Source: Rhizobium sp. Root1334 (GTDB lineage Bacteria > Pseudomonadota > Alphaproteobacteria > Rhizobiales > Rhizobiaceae). From it: a stretch of 64,000 bases of DNA. Under the pieces are notes generated by a model, which ran no database searches, was not told the DNA's origin, and worked only from the letters and a program-made list of their open reading frames with translations. Position 1 is the first letter of the stretch, and the number at the start of each line of letters is the position of its first letter. The position numbers were made by a program, and so were the translations under genes. Location of the stretch: assembly GCF_001426665.1 (NCBI RefSeq), contig NZ_LMEY01000012.1, positions 248,001 through 312,000 of the forward strand, written 5' to 3'. Below, piece after piece: positions 8,898 through 17,524 of this stretch.

Positions 8898-9327
8898 GAC
8901 GTGGACAGATAATGCGGATCGCTCCAGCCAAGAGCTGAACGATTGGCATCGTTAGGGAAAAGGGCCGGCTGCTGCAACGGCCCGCGTTGGCAAGGCGTTA
9001 GAAACAGTGCCGTTTCGCTAAGGGCTTTGGCGCTTCATCAATCGAACAGCCGACGGCAGCACTTGCGCACCAATTCACGAATCCGTCGCCCGTCACCTTC
9101 GTGAGAATGCGCCCGGCAACAGGGCAGGGACGTGGCGCTTTGACCGGGACGCCGCAATCTCGTTTTCGGCTCCTCGCACACCGGCTTGTTCATCCCCAAA
9201 GCTGTGGAAGAAGGGTTCGGAAACGGCATCTCAGAAATGACCAAGAACGTTTTTCAGAAATACCCTCTTGCGATTTGTCTAGGATCATTCTAAACCGCCG
9301 CCACAGTTCGACTATTTGAACTGGTGA
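8898..9327. other. Intergenic region before tRNA-Cys
   Basis: A GC-rich hairpin (GGGCCG/CGGCCC, about 8963-8984) probably terminates the upstream gene. The rest shows only short unsupported frames. Confidence 0.4.
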
Positions 9328-9401
9328 GGCCTCGTGGCGGAGTGGTGACGCAGAGGACTGCAAATCCTTGCACCCCGGTTCAATTCCGGGCGAGGCCTCC
9401 A
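9328..9401 (+). tRNA. tRNA-Cys (GCA)
   Basis: A full cloverleaf: acceptor GGCCTCG/CGAGGCC, anticodon loop CTGCAAA with GCA, T-arm GGTTCAATTCC and encoded CCA. Its 3' end is the attachment site of the prophage that follows. Confidence 0.97.
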
Positions 9402-9403
9402 AA
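9386..9403. repeat. attL of the tRNA-Cys prophage
   Basis: CCGGGCGAGGCCTCCAAA, the last 16 nt of tRNA-Cys plus two bases, matches 23842-23859 exactly. Confidence 0.9.
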
Positions 9404-9474
9404 CCTTTCTTGCTCCACCAGTAAGACCTTGAAATCAATCGAAAATATAGCGGGTGTGGCAGTCGGTTCCTATT

Positions 9475-10527
9475 TCACCCCTCCGTCCCGTCCTTGCTTT
9501 CGAGCAATTTCGTGCCCATCCCATCACAGTTGATCTTCGATACGGCCTGTCTGGCCAGCCGCGCATGGTCTGCGTTGCGCGTGTAGATCTTGGATGTCTT
9601 CCCGTCCTTCCAGCCGAACATCGCTTCCAGCATATAGTCGGTGGCTTCGTTGTGCGCCTGATCAGTTGCCAGCCCCTTGCCTGGCTGAACCATGCGGACA
9701 CTCTGTTTCCAAGTCCCTTCACTGTGAAAGCTTTGTCGAACTCAGTCCGCACATTGGTGAGCCCGGTGACAGGGTGCAACTCCATCACGGCTTCAAGGAT
9801 CGGGTGAATGGCAATCTCGATATCCACCGGCGTCCGGTTGCGGTTCTTGAATAGCCGCAGCTTGAGAATATCGCCACACCGATGCTGCGGGCCGATAACA
9901 GCCAAGTCCGATACGCGAAAGCCGGTCTGCATTAACAGCGACAGCGCCAGTACGGCTTTCGACTTCTGGCCGTGGTGATCGATGAACTTGCCGATCTCGT
10001 CGGGCGCGATGGTGTGGTGCCCGTCGCTATAGGCGCGGAATGGTTCAACGAGCCGAGCGATGTTCGGCACCACGGGCTTGCCATCCTTCTTCGTGTCGAA
10101 GACACGGCGCATCGTCAGCCACAAAGGGCACCTCTTTCTTGCGATCCCGCAGGACCTCTAAATTTTCCACATCCATTTTTGACACCGGCATGTCGGCAAA
10201 TAGCCTGCCGTCTTTTTCGCTCAACGGTTCCAGCCACATCGCCTCCATGATATTCCGCCGGCGATCCTGCGTGGACTTGTCGAGCGTGGTGAAAGCGTTG
10301 CTGCACATGTATTCCACGCAGAGCCGGAAGCTGTTTGGCTTCACGATGAAGGACAGAGCTTTCGGAATATCGACACGCGCCATCACGGGCTGGGCGGTCT
10401 TGCAGGCCTTCCAGTATTCAATGGAAAATTGCTCGCTCTGAATATCATCCGGAAGTCGGCATATCCGCTTTCCATCGATGCGCAGGTAATAGCGCATCGT
10501 GCCGTGACGGCTCTTGTTCTTCTCCAC
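9475..10527 (-). pseudogene. Tyrosine-recombinase integrase, frameshifted
   Basis: Three overlapping frames together encode a tyrosine integrase. The N-terminal frame (10527-10045) has the beta-rich arm-binding start and a SAM-like core-binding part. The middle frame (10124 to about 9690) contains the first catalytic Arg in LMQTGFRVSDL. The C-terminal frame (9693-9475) ends with DYMLEAMFGWKDGKTSKIYTRN, the region of the last His/Trp and the nucleophilic Tyr. Frame changes are needed near 10120 and 9690, so the enzyme is inactive unless these are sequencing errors. It sits directly beside attL, as expected for the integrase of this element. Confidence 0.8.
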
Positions 10528-10541
10528 ATAGCAGATCGATA

Positions 10542-11021
10542 TTGGCCACGTCCGTCATGCAGACGCCCGCCAGTCTTCACCGTCGTCAGCGTCTTCCCCT
10601 CGCTTCGCTTCACCGGACGGACGCGTGCATCGTGAAACGGTTCCCACTGATGGTAGGTTACGCCTTCGTGCGCGATCCCCACAGCTTCTATACGCTTTCC
10701 GACTGCGACGGAGTTTCGGCTATCCTTGGTGTGGCCGGTTGCCCGCTGCGCATCCTAGCTACAGACATCGAGAACATCCGCGCCGCCGAGGCGGCCGAAC
10801 TGGAATCAATGGAACGGCGACCGGCCCGCCGGATCGAAAAGGAAAACCAGGCTGGCCCTAAACTCACCCGGAAAGAAGCTCGCGACGTTTTCCCGAAAAA
10901 CCACCGCGTCGTCGTCAATGGCGGCTTCCTAAAGGGTATGGGCGGATATGTTGTGGACGCCACCGGCCGCAACACCATAAAAGCGATGATTGAGACGCTG
11001 AACGGCTTGGTACCCGTATAG
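10542..11021 (+). CDS. NusG-like transcription elongation/antitermination protein, N-terminally truncated
   Basis: The part from about residue 32 on looks like the second half of a NusG N-terminal domain (VKRFPLMVGYAFV, corresponding to the PLFPGYVFV motif) followed by a linker and a C-terminal KOW-like domain (VVVNGGFLKGMGGYVVDATG). The first part of the NusG domain is missing, and the only in-frame start (TTG 10542) has no ribosome site, so a 5' deletion next to the integrase is likely. Rhizobial prophages often carry such NusG paralogues, presumably for control of late transcription. Function here is doubtful because of the truncation. Confidence 0.6.
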   Translation: MATSVMQTPASLHRRQRLPLASLHRTDACIVKRFPLMVGYAFVRDPHSFYTLSDCDGVSAILGVAGCPLRILATDIENIRAAEAAELESMERRPARRIEKENQAGPKLTRKEARDVFPKNHRVVVNGGFLKGMGGYVVDATGRNTIKAMIETLNGLVPV

Positions 11022-11165
11022 CTTGATATTTCTGAATTTTCCGAAGCAGTGTAATATTTCAAGCCATAAGGTGATTTTATGGCTGATCTGTTGCGGTATC
11101 ACCGGGCCTCTGATCGGTTTTTCACCGCCAATCGCTCAAAAAGAACGCTGCCAATTTTTCAGTTT

Positions 11166-11242
11166 GTCGGAGTAGAGCAGCCCGGTAGCTTGCCAGCCTC
11201 ATAAGCTGGATGTCGCAGGTTCAAATCCTGTGTCCGCAACCA
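11166..11242 (+). tRNA. Prophage tRNA-Met (CAT), initiator-like, degenerate acceptor
   Basis: A 77-nt cloverleaf with encoded CCA. D-arm GAGCAGCCCGGTAGCT and T-arm GCAGGTTCAAATCCTG match bacterial initiator tRNA almost exactly, and the anticodon stem CCAGC/GCTGG holds CTCATAA (anticodon CAT). The 1:72 position is unpaired, as in initiators. The acceptor stem has further mismatches and the anticodon stem lacks the three G:C pairs of true initiators, so it may be decayed or specialised. Confidence 0.75.
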
Positions 11243-11407
11243 TATCCGAGGGGAAGCTGACGAGCCCCGCACTAAAGCAAGCTGCTGGATACGCACCCAG
11301 CACCGTCAGCCAAGCTGGGGGGGTAGCCCGGCAGATAGCTTGGAGTTTGCAATCCAGTTAGGATTTCTGGTGTAAGCGATACGGCAACATCCCAATTGGA
11401 GTTTGCC

Positions 11408-11629
11408 ATGTCTGAGCCCGCCACATCATCGCCCATGATGATTCGCCTGGCGAATGTGATTTGCTGGGGCTTTACTGCTCTCGCCATCCTTTCAGCCGCT
11501 ATCGGGGCGCTTGGCCTTGTGCTGGGCAACGGCTCAGGGGACTTGGAAAAGGTTGTTGTGTTCTTCGTTATCGCCGCTGCGCTTTATGGAATAGGCCGCG
11601 GCGTCAGATATGTGATTGCGGCTAGGTAG
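11408..11629 (+). CDS. Small prophage membrane protein
   Basis: A 73-aa protein (MSEPATSSPMMIRLANVICW...) with two membrane helices (VICWGFTALAILSAAIGALGL and VVVFFVIAAALYGIGRGV). GGAG lies 7 nt before the ATG. No function recognised; it sits between the phage tRNA and the duplicated LexA-box repeat. Confidence 0.6.
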   Translation: MSEPATSSPMMIRLANVICWGFTALAILSAAIGALGLVLGNGSGDLEKVVVFFVIAAALYGIGRGVRYVIAAR

Positions 11630-11838
11630 GTCATAAGAGGCGGCGGGTTAAATCAGGCGCACATCTCGCCACGGGTTGACGGATACTGCCCGAAACCACC
11701 GAGAATGCCGTGACGGGGTAACCGTCGATACCCTCAGTGTCGGTTAAGCGTGCCGGGAAAGTCCTCGTGAGACGGCTGGTCTTCTTCGGGTCCAACTAGG
11801 GCAACCATTTATCCCGCTATCCAAGGGTAGCGACTCGT

Positions 11839-11911
11839 CCAAAAGGACTACCTTTACGGCAACCGTGCATTGTCTGTTCGTAAACCGTTCATGCTTGATT
11901 TAGAGATCACG
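11839..11911 (+). repeat. SOS-box repeat, copy 1
   Basis: The 49-nt core (11863-11911) matches copy 2 (12681-12729) at 46 positions, and a 21-nt block upstream (from 11839) is also shared. The core contains GTTC-GTAAACC-GTTC at 11876-11890, an exact LexA box. No gene starts directly after it; a lipoprotein gene on the opposite strand now separates it from the gene at 12367. Confidence 0.75.
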
Positions 11912-11980
11912 GTTTTCGTTCTGTCAACCGAATGGGAGCGCTGACGCCTCCAGTGCCAGCAAGATTCATTGGGGGGCAGG

Positions 11981-12136
11981 CTAGTATCCGGAACTACCGC
12001 CACCGCTGTTGCCGCCGCCATGGTCGTTGCCACTGTAGGAAGGGCGATTATCGTAGTTTGGCCTAGTCTGACACGCCGAAATCGTCAAAGTCGCAAGCGC
12101 AATAGCGATCGCTGTCACCGTATATTTGAGTTTCAT
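11981..12136 (-). CDS. Small lipoprotein
   Basis: A 51-aa protein with a lipoprotein signal peptide (MKLKYTVTAIAIALATLTIS) and lipobox ISAC, then a short Asn/Gly/Ser-rich tail (GGGNSGGGSSGY). AAGGAG sits 7 nt before the ATG at 12136. It runs against the surrounding prophage genes, like a cargo gene, and lies between the first SOS-box repeat and the gene at 12367. It resembles entericidin-like or adaptor lipoproteins only in size. Confidence 0.6.
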   Translation of the reverse strand: MKLKYTVTAIAIALATLTISACQTRPNYDNRPSYSGNDHGGGNSGGGSSGY

Positions 12137-12366
12137 GATTTTCTCCTTTAATGGAGCGCAAGGCCAGCCAGTCCGTGTGCCCGCCAGTGATTGTCTTCCT
12201 GATGTCGACCAAAGGCAAGCGACGAGGGCGACAGACAGTCGAGCGCACTCAATGAAATCCGGGCGCCGCACCTCTGGCAACCTTAATTGATCATTTACCT
12301 TTCGCCGCCGTATTCTGAAACTATCGAGAGCCTCTACCGTTTCCCCTCTTCACATTTGGGGGACGC

Positions 12367-12639
12367 ATGGAAATCGATCGAATTGAATGGCTCCGGGAAG
12401 CTCGTCAGCCACATAGCTACCGGCGCATGTACGGTCTCGTCATGATGATACTGGCCAGCTCATCCGTTACCGCCGCAGAAAAGCGGATGGCCCAGTACAT
12501 AAGCCGATTGCTCAAGGATGTAATGGAGTTGGCGGTTGCCAGTGCGCCGGCCCTATCTAGGGTGCGAATCGGTTTTGCGCATTTAACGGAAATGGTCGTA
12601 GAAGCCGCGTGCAGTAACGCCGCCGGTGAGAGGGCGTAG
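12367..12639 (+). CDS. Hypothetical prophage protein
   Basis: A 90-aa, mostly helical protein (MEIDRIEWLREARQPHSYRR...) with no family I recognise. The ribosome site is GGGGGA, 3 nt before the ATG. A similar catttggggg sequence recurs at about 12794 after the second SOS-box repeat, suggesting that promoter and leader were duplicated. Confidence 0.45.
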   Translation: MEIDRIEWLREARQPHSYRRMYGLVMMILASSSVTAAEKRMAQYISRLLKDVMELAVASAPALSRVRIGFAHLTEMVVEAACSNAAGERA

Positions 12640-12646
12640 CTCTACA

Positions 12647-12729
12647 CCAAAAGGATTAGCTTTACGGACTAGTTCGACAGCCGTGCATTGTCCGTTCGTA
12701 AACCGTTCATGCTTGGTTTAGCGATCACG
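12647..12729 (+). repeat. SOS-box repeat, copy 2
   Basis: Second copy of the repeat, with an extra ~10 nt between its two conserved blocks. It keeps GTTC-GTAAACC-GTTC at 12694-12708, an exact LexA box. No convincing plus-strand gene follows before the minus-strand gene at 12814. Confidence 0.75.
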
Positions 12730-12813
12730 TATTTTAGCTGCATCAAGAGAACGACCCGCATTCCCATGCCTTTATTGATGGCGGAGTTTTTGCATTTGGG
12801 GGGGCGACACCAA

Positions 12814-13119
12814 TTACTTCGTCGGCCTCACGAGCGACACGACGCGGGGCTTGGAAGGAGCATCCAACCACTCGATCCACTTGTCTCGCTCCTCGATCGT
12901 GTCGAAGAAACGCCAGCGTTTGAATTCTTCTTCAGTGGATTCCAACATCTCGCCGATTGAGGCCAGTTCCAAAGGCAGCGGCACCTCGTTTCCGTCGAAA
13001 CGGATGAAGTAGACGCCCTCCGCAGCGAGGCGAATGACCTGGCCTGTGCCATAGCTTCCATCGGAGTCATCAACCGTGAAGTACATGCCGGTCAGAGTGT
13101 CGAATACAGTTTTGCTCAT
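12814..13119 (-). CDS. Hypothetical prophage cargo protein
   Basis: A 101-aa soluble, acidic protein (MSKTVFDTLTGMYFTVDDSDGSYGTGQVIRL...) with an N-terminal beta-rich part resembling a small barrel and a C-terminal helical part (EEEFKRWRFFDTIEERDKWIEWL). Start chosen at ATG 13119; an upstream GTG at 13173 has no ribosome site. It is transcribed against the phage block. Function unknown. Confidence 0.5.
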   Translation of the reverse strand: MSKTVFDTLTGMYFTVDDSDGSYGTGQVIRLAAEGVYFIRFDGNEVPLPLELASIGEMLESTEEEFKRWRFFDTIEERDKWIEWLDAPSKPRVVSLVRPTK

Positions 13120-13262
13120 AGCTTTCAATGCCAGTCCATAGAAATGCTCGGCCTTCGAAATTCGCTCAAGCACCCGTCAAAGGCAATAGATCAATGTGGG
13201 AACTTAACCCCCGCAGTCCTGAAATGGAGAGCCGGGTGTTTAAGTCCGGCTCATTAGTTTCC

Positions 13263-13490
13263 CTACTTCTGCACGGCCACCGCCAACAACTTCCATCGTA
13301 TCGGCGCTGGCGGGTTGTGTTGGTGATGATTCTGAGGTGGTAGAGGATTGCCTTTGTTGGCAGCAATCTCGTCCCCGCAGTGAACGCACCCATAAATCGC
13401 TGAGTCAGGGGATATCCAACCGGGCGACCGTTCCTCGTGGAAGTTTTGGTGGTCTATCTGCTGAAAGTACTTGGGGTCATTATAAAGCAT
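13263..13490 (-). CDS. Small putative zinc-binding protein
   Basis: A 75-aa protein (MLYNDPKYFQQIDHQNFHEE...) with IYGCVHCGDEIAANKGNPLPPQNHHQHN. CxxC plus the HHQH cluster looks like one zinc site, and the PLPPQNHHQH stretch is familiar from short phage- or plasmid-encoded proteins of unknown role. AAGGGA precedes the ATG. A possible 5-nt-upstream partner (about 13495-13650, one membrane helix, WRLSWLILTLAGIAIATQG) could form an operon with it but has no clear start. Confidence 0.5.
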   Translation of the reverse strand: MLYNDPKYFQQIDHQNFHEERSPGWISPDSAIYGCVHCGDEIAANKGNPLPPQNHHQHNPPAPIRWKLLAVAVQK

Positions 13491-13670
13491 GCATCTATCC
13501 CTTTCTGGTTGCATCAGAATGGAACGATGAACGACCCTGAGTTGCAATAGCGATCCCGGCGAGTGTCAGTATCAGCCAAGATAATCGCCACTTATCCACG
13601 TTGTTCACAGTGATAGCGACCAAACACAAATAAACACGTCTATAAGTATCATAGGTTGAATGGTGGGTGA

Positions 13671-14300
13671 ATGAACTCCCAGCGCCCATATCCCCCGGAA
13701 ACTATGTTTGGCCTCGACGGTTTCAAATCGTTCGCTCCGGCGCCTGACGTCAGCGAGTGGGTAGAGGCGACATTCTTTGACCCGTCGTCACCTGTTGCCA
13801 ATCCAGAGCACGAGCATCTTGCTAATGCCCATATCGGCTACCTCTGGACCGTGGTTGAGAACAACCGCAAGGGCAAGCGGGTGATAGGCCAGTGCGAGAC
13901 CGGATCACCTCAGGGCGCGATGGGCAAGTGGTCCAAGGCCCGAGCAGAGCAACAGGTCGTCGAGTGGTTCGGCTCCGTTCCGGACTTCATCATCACGCTT
14001 GATGCTGAATACTGCCAGGAGTGCGGCGATGCCGAGTTCATGGCGCTGGTCGAGCATGAGCTTTACCACGCCGCCCAGGACGTCGATGCTTTCGGCGCTC
14101 CCAAGTTCAACAAGATGACAGGCCAGCCGGTGTTCACGATTAGAGGACACGACGTAGAGCAGTTCGTCGGCGTTGTCCGTCGGTATGGGGCAGATGCCGC
14201 TGGCGTTCGTGCTATGGTGGATGCAGCCAACCGGCCGCCCGAGATTGCCCGCGCTCATATCGAGCATTCATGCGGGACATGCCTGCTTCGGGTGGCCTAG
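13671..14300 (+). CDS. Phage putative metallopeptidase
   Basis: A 209-aa protein with an HExxH zinc motif (LVEHELYHAAQD, about residues 126-137), a conserved AHIGYLWTVVENNRKGKRV block and a CEQCG-like pair (YCQECGDAEF). This matches the phage metallopeptidase family that sits just before terminase genes in many alphaproteobacterial prophages. The role is unproven; host-protein degradation or maturation has been suggested for such enzymes. The frame is intact. Confidence 0.75.
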   Translation: MNSQRPYPPETMFGLDGFKSFAPAPDVSEWVEATFFDPSSPVANPEHEHLANAHIGYLWTVVENNRKGKRVIGQCETGSPQGAMGKWSKARAEQQVVEWFGSVPDFIITLDAEYCQECGDAEFMALVEHELYHAAQDVDAFGAPKFNKMTGQPVFTIRGHDVEQFVGVVRRYGADAAGVRAMVDAANRPPEIARAHIEHSCGTCLLRVA

Positions 14301-14587
14301 GCGAATCCATTGCGCAGTTGGTCGAGCCACGCCTGATAGTCCACGTGGTCGTGGAGAAATTCGCGGTCGCCTCCATACAGGTCGGCACCACTCATCTGCA
14401 TGAGGGCATCCCAAACCGCTCGGTCGTCAATCCTGACGTCAACGATTGGGTCGTGATCAGCAAGTACCCAACGATTTGCCCAATCAGAAGCTTCGGCAGG
14501 GGAACACGCTCCGTTGATCAAGTCCGTCAGCTTCGACAAAACCTCATGCCGTTCCGGCAGCTCGATGATTTCCGATCGGCTCTTCAT
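14297..14587 (-). CDS. Hypothetical protein antisense in the packaging block
   Basis: A 96-aa acidic protein (MKSRSEIIELPERHEVLSKL...YQAWLDQLRNGFA), start ATG 14587 behind GGTGGAG. It converges on the metallopeptidase gene with a 4-bp overlap and points away from the terminase genes. It is rich in Asp and Trp (ASDWANRWVLADHDPIVDV). I do not recognise the family; size, acidity and reversed orientation fit a cargo gene. Confidence 0.55.
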   Translation of the reverse strand: MKSRSEIIELPERHEVLSKLTDLINGACSPAEASDWANRWVLADHDPIVDVRIDDRAVWDALMQMSGADLYGGDREFLHDHVDYQAWLDQLRNGFA

Positions 14588-14646
14588 TGGTACTCCACCG
14601 GCGGCCACAAATGGCTTGCCCACCTTGACCGGACTTTGACACAGCT

Positions 14647-15111
14647 ATGGCAAAAGCAAAACTCTCCGATGAGGTCAAGACCTACATCGTGCAGGCGCTG
14701 GCGTGCTTTGATAGCCCGTCGATCGTGTCGACAGCAGTCAAGAAGGAGTTTGGCGTCGAGGCCAGCCGTCAGCTGGTCGAAAGCCACGATCCGAATAAGA
14801 AAGCGGCTTCCGGTCTGGCGCCTAAGTGGCGAGCCTTGTTCGAAGAGACCCGGAAGACCTTCCTCGAAGACACGGCGTCCATCGCCATCAGCCATCGGGC
14901 CGTTCGTCTCCGCGCATTGCAGCGCATGGCAGACAAGGCTGAGAACAGCGGTAACATGGTGCTCGCGTCGTCGCTTCTTAAGCAGGCTGCAGAGGAAGTA
15001 GGCGGAAGCTACACGAACCGCCGCGAACTGACAGGGAAGGACGGAAAGGATTTGCCGGTGCCAGTGTCGCCGGTGACGATCTTCCAGTTGCCCGACAATG
15101 GCAGGAACTGA
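14647..15111 (+). CDS. DUF2280 protein, probable small terminase subunit
   Basis: A 154-aa protein that follows the DUF2280 pattern: MAKAKLSDEVKTYIVQALAC, AVKKEFGVEASRQLVESHDP, KWRALFEETRKTFL. The N-terminal helix-turn-helix-like part and the position immediately before the large terminase fit a DNA-recognition small terminase. Its last codons overlap the start of the large terminase gene by 14 bp. The frame is intact. Confidence 0.75.
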   Translation: MAKAKLSDEVKTYIVQALACFDSPSIVSTAVKKEFGVEASRQLVESHDPNKKAASGLAPKWRALFEETRKTFLEDTASIAISHRAVRLRALQRMADKAENSGNMVLASSLLKQAAEEVGGSYTNRRELTGKDGKDLPVPVSPVTIFQLPDNGRN

Positions 15112-16495
15112 GAAGGGCGCGGCAGCCCAGACAATCATCCGGCCGCAACCGGGGCCACAGATGGCCTTTCTGGCGTCAGCGGCCGATATTGCGATCTATG
15201 GTGGTTCGGCCGGCGGCGGCAAGACGTGGGCACTACTCATGGAACCGCTGCGCCATGTGGCCAATTCGCAGTTCGGCGCCGTGTTCTTCCGGCGATCCAC
15301 AGTGCAAGTTCGAAACGAGGGTGGCCTTTGGGATGAGAGCGAGAAGCTCTACCCCGCAATCGGCGCGGCTCCGAAAGAGCATGTGCTGCAGTGGAACTTC
15401 CCATCCGGAGCATCGGTCTCGTTCGCTCACCTCGAGCATGACAAGACCGTCCTAAACTGGCAGGGCTCGCAGATCCCGCTCATCTGCTTCGACGAGCTGA
15501 CGCATTTCAGCGCCAAGCAGTTCTGGTACATGGTTTCGCGTAACCGCTCGATGAGTGGGGTGAAGCCCTACATCAGGGCGACATGCAACCCAGATGCGGA
15601 CAGCTGGGTCGCCGAGTTCATCGCCTGGTGGATCGATCAGGATACGGGCCTACCAATCCCGTCGCGTGCCGGCGTGCTTCGCTGGTTCGTCCGTATCGGT
15701 GACGCCATCATCTGGGGGAGCACCCGGAGGAGCTTGCCCACTACACCGCGCCGAATGAGGACGGCATTGAAGCGCCGATCCCGCCAAAGTCGGTAACGTT
15801 CATCCCGGCCAAGCTCAGCGACAACCGCGCGCTTATGGCGGCAGACCCAAGCTACCTTGCCAGCCTCATGGCGCTGCCCACGGTCGAGCGGGAACGACTC
15901 CTTGGCGGCAACTGGAAAATTCGGCCCGCTGCTGGCCTGCTGTTCCAGCGCGGATGGTGCCGGGTTGTCGATACGGTGCCAGCTGGTGTCCGGTGGATGC
16001 GCGGGTGGGACTTGGCTTCTACGCCGAAAATCGAAGGGAATGATCCGGACGCAACGGCCGGCACGAAGATCGGCAAGTTGCCGGACGGCAGTTATATCGT
16101 TGGCCATCACGTCACGGACTTCCTGTCGCCGTCCGGCGTCGAGCGGCTGATAAAGAATACGGCCGACGCCGACGGGATCGAAACGCAGATATCGCTGCCA
16201 CAGGACCCGGGGCAGGCAGGCAAGTCGCAGGTCACCAACCTGACGAAGATGCTTTCCGGCTTTAATGTACGAGCAACTCCGGAATCAGGAGACAAGATCA
16301 CGCGGTTCAGCCCGTTCTCCGCTCAGGCGGAAGCGGGGAACGTGGTGATCTTGCGCGCTCCCTGGAACAACGCGTGGTTCGCGGCACTAGAAGTGCTTTC
16401 CGGAAGCCAAGCATGACGACGACGCTGACAGCACGAGCCGCGCATTCAACGCGCTGCTGAATGCGAGCACCTACAGGCGGAGCGCCGCTTGTTGA
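15098..16495 (+). pseudogene. Phage large terminase subunit, frameshifted
   Basis: Frame one (from ATG 15098) has the Walker A YGGSAGGGKTWALL and Walker B LICFDELTHF of the packaging ATPase. At 15714-15718 a run of five G shifts the frame; six G would continue as WGEHPEELAHYTAPNEDG into the frame that runs to 16416 and carries the nuclease start WDLASTPKIEGNDPDATAG. A second shift near 16388 is needed to read on (FPEAKHDDDADSTSRAFNALL) to a stop at 16493. Without the full chain the motor cannot work. Confidence 0.85.
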
Positions 16496-16578
16496 AGTTC
16501 GAGGTGCCTGGCATCTTCCGTCTCGGCGGCGTCGAAATCCGCCGCCCGGGTGCCGTTCGCTATCTGGATGGGATCTGA
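16496..16578 (+). pseudogene. C-terminal scrap of a lost phage gene
   Basis: The frame reading KFEVPGIFRLGGVEIRRPG and YLDGI ends at TGA 16576, with no start of its own. It abuts the terminase remnant, so a deletion probably removed the portal and capsid genes between them. Confidence 0.35.
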
Positions 16579-16580
16579 TC

Positions 16581-16877
16581 ATGGTCAAACTCGAAAACAC
16601 CCGGCCGGGCGGCTTTGGCATCCCCGGCGGCCCGGTCATTGCCGGGAAGTCCTCGCTCGATGTTGAGCAGGCCGATTGGGATACCGTGAGGGATCATCCC
16701 GTCGTCGTTGCTTGGATCAACGCCGAACATCTCATCGTGACCGGCGTTGAAGACGACGATCCGAAGCTCTCGGAGCGGGACGATCTCAAGAAGCAGGCAG
16801 CCGAACTTGGGTTGGAATATCCGAAGAACATCAGCACTGAGAAGCTGAAAGAACTGATCGACGCAAAGCTGGCCTGA
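16581..16877 (+). CDS. Phage protein with C-terminal HeH/LEM-like domain
   Basis: A 98-aa protein. The N-terminal two thirds (MVKLENTRPGGFGIPGGPVI...) are short strands and loops; the end (DLKKQAAELGLEYPKNISTEKLKELIDAKLA) is a helix-extended-helix motif typical of HeH/LEM domains in phage head-region proteins. Start chosen at ATG 16581. It precedes the connector-type gene at 17022. A structural or DNA-contact role in the virion is inferred. Confidence 0.6.
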   Translation: MVKLENTRPGGFGIPGGPVIAGKSSLDVEQADWDTVRDHPVVVAWINAEHLIVTGVEDDDPKLSERDDLKKQAAELGLEYPKNISTEKLKELIDAKLA

Positions 16878-17021
16878 AAGAAGAGGGCTCGCTTGAAAGA
16901 GAAGGTTGGCGAGCCCTCAAGTCCCGGCAGTACTCAAAACTCATCTGCCGGTAGTTCCATGCCCGAGAACTTTGCCTTTCAATGATTTGTAATTACCTAA
17001 TATACAGTGCAAGGATGAGAC

Positions 17022-17516
17022 ATGGCTGGATATGGCGACAATGCAGGCCTTACCGCCTATGCCGAGGCTGCCGGCTATGTCATTCCCGATGGCACCCAAG
17101 AGGCAGACATCACGGCGGCCTGTCAGCGCGGTTCGCTGGTGATCGATCGGTATGAGCGGTTCTTCTCTGGCACGCGCACCGGTGGGTACGAGCAGGAACG
17201 GGCATGGGGAAGGACAGGAGCTTCCACCTTTTATGGCGAAGCGATCCCGACCGGTGAAATCCCGGTTGCCATAGTCAACGCCAGCTATGAGGCGGCTTTC
17301 CTCGAATTGACCAACCCGGGCAGCCTGTCGCCGGTTGTGACCGGATCCGCAACGGTGAAGCGCGAGAAGATCGGGCAGCTTGAGGTCGAGTATTCGGTAT
17401 CTTCGTCGACGAACATTGCCGATCTCGTCGCCATGGCAACGCCGGTCGTCACCACCATCGAGGGGCTGCTCTGGCCGTTCCTCATCCCGATCCTGCCGGG
17501 GATGCTGGTGGTCTGA
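17022..17516 (+). CDS. DnaT-like/head-tail connector protein
   Basis: A 164-aa protein beginning AGYGDNAGLTAYAEAAGYVI, with AACQRGSLVIDRYERFFSG and a conserved PVAIVNASYEAAFLELTNPG. This is the phage family labelled DnaT-like ssDNA-binding protein in databases; its genomic place, after capsid and before head-tail joining genes, fits a connector of the gp6 type. The frame is intact. Confidence 0.6.
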   Translation: MAGYGDNAGLTAYAEAAGYVIPDGTQEADITAACQRGSLVIDRYERFFSGTRTGGYEQERAWGRTGASTFYGEAIPTGEIPVAIVNASYEAAFLELTNPGSLSPVVTGSATVKREKIGQLEVEYSVSSSTNIADLVAMATPVVTTIEGLLWPFLIPILPGMLVV

Positions 17517-17524
17517 TGACCGCT

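Noticed and set aside
11311..11390. Second tRNA-like sequence after the phage tRNA
   Set aside because: It shares a short D-arm-like stretch (TAGCCCGGCAGATAGC) but has an 8-nt anticodon loop and no T-arm.
15700..15730. Programmed frameshift in the large terminase
   Set aside because: No slippery heptamer or pseudoknot evident, and a second unrelated shift is needed downstream; decay is simpler.
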